A DNA stretch of 8,877 nucleotides from CBDUBU01 sp965365465 (GTDB lineage Bacteria; Bacteroidota; Rhodothermia; Rhodothermales; DASSAV01), in assembly GCA_965365465.1 (NCBI GenBank), contig CBDUBU010000159.1, positions 1 through 8,877 of the forward strand, given 5' to 3'. The notes beneath the pieces are model-generated. The model was not told the origin of the DNA and did not search any database. It saw nothing but the letters and a program-made list of their open reading frames with translations. Shown here piece after piece: positions 1 to 5,958 of the stretch; positions within the stretch are counted from its first letter, which is position 1; each line of letters opens with the position of its first letter. Made by a program: the position numbers and the translations under genes.

Positions 1-11
1 GTTCTTCGAGC

Positions 12-54
12 AAGGTCTCGTGTCCGTAATCAGGCCACGAGACCTTCTTTTTTA
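12..54 (+). terminator. Intrinsic terminator of the upstream gene
   Basis: A perfect 11-bp inverted repeat (AAGGTCTCGTG at 12-22, CACGAGACCTT at 36-46) with a 13-base loop is followed by CTTTTTTA, a run of six T from 48. This is the textbook shape of a Rho-independent terminator reading on the plus strand. It must end a gene lying left of the window and it insulates purL from that gene. Confidence 0.9.
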
Positions 55-70
55 TTCCTTACTTTGCATC

Positions 71-105
71 CGGCGTTCGATCTTGCGGACCAAGCTCGGA
101 TGCCG
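71..105 (+). promoter_or_regulatory. Structured purL leader hairpin
   Basis: Bases 71-85 (CGGCGTTCGATCTTG) can pair with 91-105 (CAAGCTCGGATGCCG) around the loop CGGAC. Fourteen of the 15 positions pair, two of them G-U wobbles, and there is one internal T/C mismatch (81/95). It lies between the upstream terminator and purL, 71 bases before the purL start. A TATTTTAG stretch (110-117) follows at once, which could serve as a -10-like element or as a poor U-tract. The pairing is visible in the sequence. Whether it is a leader RNA structure, a protein-binding dyad or a second terminator is inference, and I recognise no known purine riboswitch core. Confidence 0.5.
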
Positions 106-176
106 TTCGTATTTTAGGCGCGGCTGCGTCGGTGCAGTCCTTGTGAACCCCTTCCCATTCTTGAAAGAAAAGAAAA

Positions 177-2447
177 ATGCCTGTCTCGCTGCCTAACGAA
201 CCGGAAGTTACCCTCGAACTGGCTCAAAGCCACGGCCTCACGGAAGAAGAGTATGGCTGGATTCTGGAGAAGCTGGGCCGAACCCCCACCTTCACGGAAC
301 TGGGCATCTATTCGGTCATGTGGAGCGAACACTGTTCCTACAAGAACTCCATTGCCGTGCTGAAGACGCTGCCGCGAGAAGGCGAGGCCCTGCTCGTCGG
401 CGCAGGGGAAGAGAATGCCGGGCTGGTAGACATCGGAGGAGGGCTGGCGGTTGCTTTCAAGATCGAGTCGCACAACCATCCTTCTGCCGTAGAGCCTTAC
501 CAGGGCGCGGCTACCGGCGTGGGTGGCATCCATCGGGACATCTTCACCATGGGGGCTCGTCCGATCTGTTCGCTGGATTCGCTGCGCTTCGGAAGCCTGG
601 AGACCCCGCGTGTGCGTTACCTGTTTGACGGGGTGGTGCGCGGGCTTGGCGATTACGGCAACTCGTTCGGTGTTCCCATGGCTGCCGGCGAGGTGTACTT
701 TGACCCATCGTACGAGGGCAACCCGCTGGTGAACGCCATGAGCGTCGGCACGGTCAAGGTAGGCGAGACGGCTTCCGCCATTGCCAGGGGAACCGGCAAC
801 GCGGTCTTCATCGTCGGCTCTGCCACCGGACGCGACGGCATTCACGGCGCTACCTTTGCTTCTGAGGAGATCTCGGAGAAAAGCGAGGCAAAACGTCCGA
901 GCGTGCAGGTGGGCGATCCGTTCACCGAAAAACTGCTCCTCGAAGCTACCCTGGAGGTCATTCGTGCGGGTGTGGTGGAAGGCATTCAGGATATGGGCGC
1001 CGCCGGCCTGACCTGTTCTTCCTGCGAGATGAGCGCAAAGGGCGAGAGCGGCATGACACTGCACCTCGACCGCGTGCCTGCCCGTGAATCGCACATGACC
1101 CCCTACGAACTGATGCTTTCCGAGAGCCAGGAGCGCATGTTGATCGTCTGTAAAAAAGACAGAGAAAAGGAACTCAAGGCGATCTTCGACAAGTGGGATC
1201 TTCACGCAGCCGAGATCGGCGAGGTGACGGACGACGGGCGCGTAAAGGTGTACTGGCACGGGCGACTGGTGGCTGACGTGTCGGCTGAACACCTCGTGCT
1301 TGGCGGCGGGGCGCCGGTTTACCACCGCGAAACCCGGCGTCCGGCCTACCTGGACGAGGCGAACGCCTTCGACTTCGGCGACCTGCCGGATTTGGCTGAG
1401 GGGGAAGCCGCCGGGGTGCTGCTGCGCCTTCTGGGATCGCCCAACATTGCCTCGAAACGGTGGGTGTTCGAGCAGTACGATACGATGGTGCGGACAAACA
1501 CCGTGGTGGGGCCAGGCCCGAGCGACGCGGCCGTTGTGCGGGTGAAGGGAACGAACAAGGGGCTGGCGCTCAAGACAGACTGTAACGGACGCTACGTGTA
1601 CCTGAATCCGAGAAAGGGTGGGCGGATCGCCGTGGCGGAAGCGGCGCGTAACGTCGTTTGTGCAGGCGGAAAGCCGCTGGCTGTGACCAACTGCCTGAAC
1701 TTCGGCAACCCGTACAAACCGGAGGTTTACTGGGTTTTCAAGGAAGCAGTCGGAGGTATGGGGGATGCCTGCAGGGCATTCGGCACGCCCGTGACCGGCG
1801 GCAATGTGTCTTTTTACAACGAGAATCCGGAGGGAGCTGTCTTTCCCACCCCTACCATCGGGATGCTGGGTCTGGTGGAGGATCTGGAGGCGCACAGCAT
1901 CACGGCTGATTTCAAGGACGAAGGCGATGTCATTTTTCTGCTTTCTCCTGCCGGATGGCAGCACCGGAACGACCTCGGCGGCTCCGAATACCTTGCCTCG
2001 ATTCATGGCAAAGTGGCAGGCGATGCGCCGCATTTCGACCTGGAGGAGGAAAAAGCGGTGCAAGATGCCATGCTGGCGCTGATACAGGCAGGACTCGTGC
2101 AGAGCGCTCACGACGTTTCGGACGGGGGCCTTGCAGTCTGTCTGGCAGAAGGGATCCTGTTTTCCCACGAGCACGGCGCAAAGATTCACATTTCGGAACG
2201 TAACGATTTGCGCCTCGATGTCCTCTTATATGGAGAAGCGCAGTCCCGCATCGTTTTTTCGACGCAAGCAGGAAAGGAAAAGGCAGTTCAGGAGGTGATA
2301 AACGTATTTTCCGTACAGGCATCTCCCGTTGGAACCGTAACCGGGGATGGGCTTCACATAGAGATAGACGGGAATCTGGTAATCGACGTGAGTAGGGAGG
2401 CGATGGCGCATCCCTACGAAGAGACCATTCCTGCCATGATGCAGTAA
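177..2447 (+). CDS. purL: Phosphoribosylformylglycinamidine synthase subunit PurL
   Basis: This is the synthetase subunit of FGAM synthase, which makes phosphoribosylformylglycinamidine from FGAR, ATP and glutamine-derived ammonia in cytoplasmic de novo purine synthesis. At 756 residues it is the short PurL type that works with separate PurS and PurQ, neither of which is in this window. Visible motifs are MWSEHCSYK with the catalytic-type His52, the nucleotide/metal region ESHNHPSAVEPYQGAATG (97-114), GGIHRD (116-121), the mid-protein GIQDMGAAGL, and a second-half GGNVSFYNE and AHDVSDGGLA typical of the paired AIRS-like domains. The ATG at 177 starts directly with the expected N-terminus. It has no Shine-Dalgarno, only an A/G-rich tract (163-176). 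It probably has its own promoter, because a strong terminator lies upstream. Confidence 0.97.
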   Translation: MPVSLPNEPEVTLELAQSHGLTEEEYGWILEKLGRTPTFTELGIYSVMWSEHCSYKNSIAVLKTLPREGEALLVGAGEENAGLVDIGGGLAVAFKIESHNHPSAVEPYQGAATGVGGIHRDIFTMGARPICSLDSLRFGSLETPRVRYLFDGVVRGLGDYGNSFGVPMAAGEVYFDPSYEGNPLVNAMSVGTVKVGETASAIARGTGNAVFIVGSATGRDGIHGATFASEEISEKSEAKRPSVQVGDPFTEKLLLEATLEVIRAGVVEGIQDMGAAGLTCSSCEMSAKGESGMTLHLDRVPARESHMTPYELMLSESQERMLIVCKKDREKELKAIFDKWDLHAAEIGEVTDDGRVKVYWHGRLVADVSAEHLVLGGGAPVYHRETRRPAYLDEANAFDFGDLPDLAEGEAAGVLLRLLGSPNIASKRWVFEQYDTMVRTNTVVGPGPSDAAVVRVKGTNKGLALKTDCNGRYVYLNPRKGGRIAVAEAARNVVCAGGKPLAVTNCLNFGNPYKPEVYWVFKEAVGGMGDACRAFGTPVTGGNVSFYNENPEGAVFPTPTIGMLGLVEDLEAHSITADFKDEGDVIFLLSPAGWQHRNDLGGSEYLASIHGKVAGDAPHFDLEEEKAVQDAMLALIQAGLVQSAHDVSDGGLAVCLAEGILFSHEHGAKIHISERNDLRLDVLLYGEAQSRIVFSTQAGKEKAVQEVINVFSVQASPVGTVTGDGLHIEIDGNLVIDVSREAMAHPYEETIPAMMQ

Positions 2448-2465
2448 CAGACAGCCTGTTTCTGA

Positions 2466-2541
2466 ACATCCTGAAGAGTTGGCAGTATGACTGTTTTGGA
2501 ATGCATATTGCTTGTAGGATGTCATAAAAGCTTTTCAGGAT
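2466..2541 (+). repeat. Competing inverted repeats in the purL-trxA spacer
   Basis: The 158-base gap between purL and trxA contains one arm that can pair in two ways. ATCCTGAAGAG (2468-2478) matches CTTTTCAGGAT (2531-2541) over 11 positions with one G-U wobble. ACATCCT (2466-2472) is the exact complement of AGGATGT (2516-2522). The two pairings exclude each other. A palindrome AAAAGCTTTT (2526-2535) overlaps the second arm. No T-tract terminator and no clear promoter stand out in the gap. The arms are far apart, so a regulatory role is only a possibility. Confidence 0.35.
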
Positions 2542-2589
2542 AACCGGATGGTTGTTTCTTGTTGCTTTAATGAACACAAACCCAATTAT

Positions 2590-2598
2590 GGAGGAGGA
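2590..2598 (+). promoter_or_regulatory. Strong ribosome binding site of trxA
   Basis: GGAGGAGGA sits 7 bases before the ATG at 2606 and is an almost ideal Shine-Dalgarno. It decides the trxA start: the in-frame ATGs at 2552 and 2588 lie upstream of it or overlap it. No other gene in the window has a comparable site. Confidence 0.85.
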
Positions 2599-2605
2599 AG
2601 ATATT

Positions 2606-2956
2606 ATGGCCGCAAACGCCAAGTACGTAACGTTAACGGATAGCAACTTTCAGGAAGAAGTGCTCAACGCGGATATGCCGGTGTTGATTGATTTCTGGGC
2701 TGCCTGGTGCGGGCCGTGCCGGATGGTGGCGCCGTCGATCGAGGAACTGGCGGAAGAGTTCGAGGGTCGCGCCAAAGTAGCCAAACTGGACGTAGACCAT
2801 AATCCACAGGTATCAATGCAGTTCGGGATCCGTTCCATTCCCACCCTGCTGTTTTTCAAGGATGGTCGTGTGGTGGATCAACTGATCGGCGTTGCGCCGA
2901 AGAAGGTGCTGGCGGGGAAGCTCGAATCGCTCGTGGCCCAGCCTGCCGAGAAGTAG
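2606..2956 (+). CDS. trxA: Thioredoxin
   Basis: This is a cytoplasmic thioredoxin, a small dithiol protein that reduces disulfides in ribonucleotide reductase, peroxiredoxins and other targets and is itself reduced by thioredoxin reductase. With the start at 2606 it has 116 residues, close to the usual ~108. It shows the full thioredoxin signature: buried Asp29 in LIDFWA, the active site WCGPC (34-38), and the cis-proline in RSIPT (Pro79) followed by LLFFKDG. No signal peptide or membrane anchor is visible, which argues against an exported thioredoxin-like protein. The start is chosen because of the strong Shine-Dalgarno just upstream; longer frames from 2552 would add 18 unconvincing residues. 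The trxB gene follows 154 bases later, so the protein and its reductase are neighbours. Confidence 0.96.
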   Translation: MAANAKYVTLTDSNFQEEVLNADMPVLIDFWAAWCGPCRMVAPSIEELAEEFEGRAKVAKLDVDHNPQVSMQFGIRSIPTLLFFKDGRVVDQLIGVAPKKVLAGKLESLVAQPAEK

Positions 2957-3015
2957 GAGCGTCCCTCAAAAGTGCGTTCGCCGGTGTTGATGCAGGCAAA
3001 TTCGCTTTTTGACAG

Positions 3016-3071
3016 AACAACAGGCCCGGAGAAGAACGCGCAGGCTGATTTTCTTCTCCGGGCTGTTTGTT
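3016..3071 (+). terminator. Long hairpin between trxA and trxB, probable terminator
   Basis: CCCGGAGAAGAA (3025-3036) pairs perfectly with TTCTTCTCCGGG (3051-3062) around a 14-base loop. The stem continues outward through CAG/CTG and AA/TT and then CAA/TTG with single-base bulges. The downstream side is T-rich (CTGTTTGTTGG) but lacks an unbroken T-run. It most likely terminates or attenuates trxA transcription before trxB. A processing or stability hairpin in a joint trxA-trxB transcript would look the same. Confidence 0.55.
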
Positions 3072-3110
3072 GGACGAATTGCAACGCAGTGAGAAAAGGC
3101 AGCATTAACT

Positions 3111-4187
3111 ATGGAACAGACTACAACCTCTGATGCGTTCGCTGGAATGGATTTCTCGAAAGCGGAGAGCCATCAAGTCGTTATTATCGGGACCGGCCCG
3201 GCGGGGCTTACTGCGGCGCTGTATGCGGCCCGCGCGAACCTCAGTCCTGTCGTCTATCAGGGTCTGGAACCGGGCGGGCAGTTGATGACTACGACCGATG
3301 TGGAGAACTTCCCCGGCTTTCCGGACGGCATACTCGGGCCGGAGATGATGCAGAAGTTTGAACAGCAGGCAACCCGCTTCGGGGCAGACCTGCGCTACGG
3401 CATGGTCACGGCGGTAGATTTCGCCCGACGTCCGTTTCGCCTGATCGTCGATGAGGAAACGCCGGTGCTGGCCCAGGCGGTCATCGTTTCGACGGGCGCT
3501 TCTGCCAGATACATCGGGCTTCCAAACGAAAAGCGCCTGCTCGGTCACGGCGTATCTGCCTGTGCTACCTGCGACGGCGCTTTTTTCCGCGATCAGGACA
3601 TTGCCGTGGTAGGCGGCGGCGACACCGCCATGGAAGAGGCGCTTTTCCTGACGCGCTTTGCCAGAAAGGTGTACGTCATTCACCGCCGCGACGAACTGCG
3701 AGCTTCCAAAATCATGCAGGAGCGTGCGTTTGCGAACAAGAAAATCGTTTTCGTCTGGAATACGCTTGTTGTCGATGTGCTTGGAGAAAAGGACGTGCAG
3801 GGTGTAAGGCTGAAGAACGTAAAAACCGGAGAAGAATCGGATCTGCCGGTGACCGGTCTTTTCATCGCCATCGGGCATAAGCCGAACACAGAGATTTTTC
3901 AGGGCTGGCTGGACATGGACGCGCAGCGCTATATCGTGACGCATCCGCGCTCTACCGCCACGAACATACCCGGCGTTTTTGCCTGCGGCGATGCACAGGA
4001 CCACGTTTACCGGCAGGCCGTGACGGCGGCAGGAACCGGTTGTATGGCGGCTATCGATGCCGAGCGCTGGCTGGCAGAAGTCGGGGTGATCGACGACCTC
4101 CGCACGGAAACGGAATACCATGCCGCCGGAGCGCTGGACAGCGAAACCGGTGAACTTGTAACGGAAAGCGTGAAAAAGAGAGCGTAA
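3111..4187 (+). CDS. trxB: Thioredoxin-disulfide reductase
   Basis: This is an NADPH-dependent flavoenzyme that reduces oxidised thioredoxin, very likely the product of trxA next door. The domain order is that of the low-molecular-weight type: FAD-binding GTGPAGL (27-33), the redox motif CATC (151-154) followed by DGAFF, NADPH-binding GGGDTA (168-173) with HRRD (191-194) for the 2'-phosphate, and the second FAD motif GVFACGDAQD near residue 290 with RQAVTAAGTG. The core is flanked by about 20 extra N-terminal residues and a hydrophilic C-terminal tail of about 37 residues after ERWL, giving 358 residues against ~320 in E. coli. The ATG at 3111 has AAAAGG 11 bases upstream, slightly far. Met13 (3147) is an alternative start that would remove much of the N-terminal extension. 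Confidence 0.95.
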   Translation: MEQTTTSDAFAGMDFSKAESHQVVIIGTGPAGLTAALYAARANLSPVVYQGLEPGGQLMTTTDVENFPGFPDGILGPEMMQKFEQQATRFGADLRYGMVTAVDFARRPFRLIVDEETPVLAQAVIVSTGASARYIGLPNEKRLLGHGVSACATCDGAFFRDQDIAVVGGGDTAMEEALFLTRFARKVYVIHRRDELRASKIMQERAFANKKIVFVWNTLVVDVLGEKDVQGVRLKNVKTGEESDLPVTGLFIAIGHKPNTEIFQGWLDMDAQRYIVTHPRSTATNIPGVFACGDAQDHVYRQAVTAAGTGCMAAIDAERWLAEVGVIDDLRTETEYHAAGALDSETGELVTESVKKRA

Positions 4188-4272
4188 GCGCAGGGGCAGG
4201 TTTCGCCCTGACATTGTCTGCCGGGTTCTGTGGTTCAGCCGCAGCACAGGTTTTGCCTTACGGTTTCCAGGA

Positions 4273-4971
4273 ATGAAAAGTGTATCCATGCGTCGGCGAA
4301 TCAGTTCAGTTGTCTTTTTGCTGTCAATGCTCGTGATGATCCCCGGCTTGGCCTGTTCCGCGCAAGACACCGAAGGGGAGCAAGAGGAAGTGGAGGCGCT
4401 GCCTCCTGCCGCCGACATGGCAATGCCGCCCGTGGAAGCGCCCTTGCCGGAAGAAATACCGCCGCCGGAGGTAATCCGCGACGACCGCAAGGTTTCCGAA
4501 CGCATTGCGGATGCCTCGCTTGCGGCGCGGGTGAAAATGGCGTTGCTGGAGGCAGAGGGGTTGCGGTTGCTGGACTTCAAACCCGAAGTGGTGCGCGGGC
4601 GCGTGACGCTGGTGACGGACAGCCTCACGCCCGACCAGCAGCGCCGCGCTGTGGAGGTAGCCCGGCAGGTGGCCGGGGTGCAGGACGTAGCAACCAGCGC
4701 TGCTTTGCTCGCGCCGATTCCTGTAGCTCGCATCGAAATGCCGGAAGAGTCTTCTGCACGGGCAGAACCTTCCGAAGCTGTTGTCCCGAAGGCGCAGATT
4801 GAGGAAAAAGCCGCCTCTGCCGCTGCTTCCGAGACGTATCACACCGTCCGGAACGGCGAGTCGCTCTGGCTCATTTCCAAAAAGTACGGAGTGTCCGTGA
4901 ACCAGATCCAGAAACTGAACGGGATGAAATCCGGCAAGATCCGTCCGGGCCAGCGCCTGCGCGTGAAATAG
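4273..4971 (+). CDS. Exported BON and LysM domain protein
   Basis: This 232-residue protein begins with a basic, hydrophobic signal sequence (about residues 7-27, RRRISSVVFLLSMLVMIPG). Next come LACSAQ, which may be a lipobox with Cys28 or a signal peptidase I site, and a Glu/Pro-rich linker. A BON domain (about 74-145) follows, with the pattern SLAARVKMALL, VRGRVTLV and VAGVQDVATS. After an Ala/Glu-rich linker comes a C-terminal LysM domain (189-232) with YHTVRNGESLWLISKKYGV and RPGQRLRV. LysM binds peptidoglycan and BON is associated with envelope or phospholipid contact, so a periplasmic or outer-membrane role is inferred. E. coli Kbp has the same two domains but no signal peptide. The ATG at 4273 has AGGA immediately before it, too close to act normally; Met6 (4288) is an equally plausible start that shortens the signal N-region. 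Confidence 0.85.
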   Translation: MKSVSMRRRISSVVFLLSMLVMIPGLACSAQDTEGEQEEVEALPPAADMAMPPVEAPLPEEIPPPEVIRDDRKVSERIADASLAARVKMALLEAEGLRLLDFKPEVVRGRVTLVTDSLTPDQQRRAVEVARQVAGVQDVATSAALLAPIPVARIEMPEESSARAEPSEAVVPKAQIEEKAASAAASETYHTVRNGESLWLISKKYGVSVNQIQKLNGMKSGKIRPGQRLRVK

Positions 4972-4976
4972 GGTCG

Positions 4977-5840
4977 TTACCTGCGCAGCAGGTTTTTCAG
5001 CACGAACCAGATGTTTTCCTTGCGTTCGCGGAGCCGACGTGTGAAATAAGGGAGCCACTGCGTCCCGTAGGGCACGTAAACCCGCATCCGGTAGCCATCT
5101 TCGACGATCTGCTCCTGCGTGTCCGGGCGGATGCCATAGAGCATCTGGAACTCGAAACGGTCGTGGCTGATGCCTTTCTCCGCGACAAACGCTCTGGTCG
5201 CCGCAATGAGCCGGTCGTCGTGGGTGGCAATGCCGGGATAGCGCGCTTCTGTGATCAGCAGCTTCATGTACTCGGTAAACCGCTCGCGGATGGTATCCAT
5301 GTCCTGCCAGGCAATCTCCGGCGGCTCCTTGTAGGCTCCCTTGCAGAGGCGGACGCAGGCGTTCAGTTCGCACATCCGGCGCACATCGCCTGCCGTGCGT
5401 TTGAGGTACGCCTGTAGCACGATGCCGACGTGCTGCGGGTACTCCGGGAGCACGGCTTCAAAAATGGCAATCGTCGATGCGGTGATGTCGCTGCCTTCCA
5501 TGTCCAGCCTTACAAAAACGTCCTGCTCCTTCGCTACTGCCAGAAGTTGGCGCAGGTTGTCGAGGCAGAAGTCATGATCGATCTTCTGTCCCATCATCGA
5601 GAGCTTGATGGAGACGTTGGCGTTGGAAAGTCCCTCGCGGCGTTCCTGCGCGATGGTATGGACGAGCCGGATGTAGGCATCGCGGGCGCCTGCCGCCACT
5701 TCGCGGCTATCGACGTACTCGCCGAGCAGATCGAGCGCCACGGAAAGCCCTTTCCGGTTCAGGTTTCTGACAACCGGGAGCGTTTCTTCCAGCGTCTCCG
5801 CAGCAACAAAACGGCGGGCGAGGATAAAAGGAAGTTTCAT
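4977..5840 (-). CDS. Proline dehydrogenase (monofunctional PRODH)
   Basis: This FAD-dependent enzyme oxidises proline to pyrroline-5-carboxylate, the first step of proline catabolism, usually at the membrane face and passing electrons to quinone. The 287-residue product fits the single-domain bacterial type (about 300 residues), not the large PutA fusion. Conserved features in order are SIKLS (Lys79), VRLDMEGSD (Asp113), VRLCKGAYKEP (Arg164, Lys167), ATHDDRL (His207), FEFQMLYG (230-236), RVYVPYG (Tyr255) and the substrate-carboxylate pair RR (268-269) in YFTRRLRERKEN. The ATG at 5840 starts MKLPFILARRF. A frame continues upstream to a TTG at 5912, but its 24 extra residues look non-coding. 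No Shine-Dalgarno is seen. P5C dehydrogenase, needed to finish the pathway, is absent here. The 3' end lies 5 bases from the opposing BON/LysM gene. Confidence 0.93.
   Translation of the reverse strand: MKLPFILARRFVAAETLEETLPVVRNLNRKGLSVALDLLGEYVDSREVAAGARDAYIRLVHTIAQERREGLSNANVSIKLSMMGQKIDHDFCLDNLRQLLAVAKEQDVFVRLDMEGSDITASTIAIFEAVLPEYPQHVGIVLQAYLKRTAGDVRRMCELNACVRLCKGAYKEPPEIAWQDMDTIRERFTEYMKLLITEARYPGIATHDDRLIAATRAFVAEKGISHDRFEFQMLYGIRPDTQEQIVEDGYRMRVYVPYGTQWLPYFTRRLRERKENIWFVLKNLLRR
4979..4997 (+). terminator. Compact terminator inside the convergent gene end
   Basis: ACCTGC (4979-4984) and GCAGGT (4988-4993) form a perfect 6-bp stem with loop GCA, followed by TTTT (4994-4997). It lies 8 bases after the stop of the BON/LysM gene and within the last codons of proline dehydrogenase on the other strand. 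The T-run is on the plus-strand side only, so it would stop plus-strand transcription. The stem is short, so efficiency is uncertain. Confidence 0.5.
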
Positions 5841-5958
5841 AAACTGTCTGATATGATTGGACGGCCCGCTTGAGAGGGCTGCTCCGGAAGGACAGGGGGT
5901 ATTCTTGCTCAACGAAGTTGCCGGAAAGGGAAAGACCGGCGCTACGAATCTAATTCCT

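Noticed and set aside
114..2189. Long minus-strand open frame (691 codons) opposite purL
   Set aside because: It is fully antisense to a clearly conserved purL, is rich in His, Arg and Gln, and shows no domain. This is the mirror of GC-biased codons.
2450..2464. AACAG/CTGTT hairpin right after the purL stop
   Set aside because: A 5-bp stem with no T-run; not a credible intrinsic terminator.
4228..4256. CTGTG/CACAG hairpin followed by GTTTTG after trxB
   Set aside because: The stem is only 5 bp with a 12-base loop and a short T-run, too weak to call a terminator.
3105..4733. Minus-strand open frame (542 codons) opposite trxB and the BON/LysM gene
   Set aside because: It spans two real genes and their spacer, has low-complexity Ser/Thr/Ala composition at its start, and has no recognisable motif.
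5841..5912. Upstream extension of proline dehydrogenase from a TTG at 5912
   Set aside because: The 24 added residues do not resemble the family N-terminus, while MKLPFILARRF at 5840 does.
5920..5940. GCCGG/CCGGC inverted repeat between the PLP enzyme and proline dehydrogenase genes
   Set aside because: It is a 5-bp stem with an 11-base loop and no T-tract on either strand; common in GC-rich DNA.
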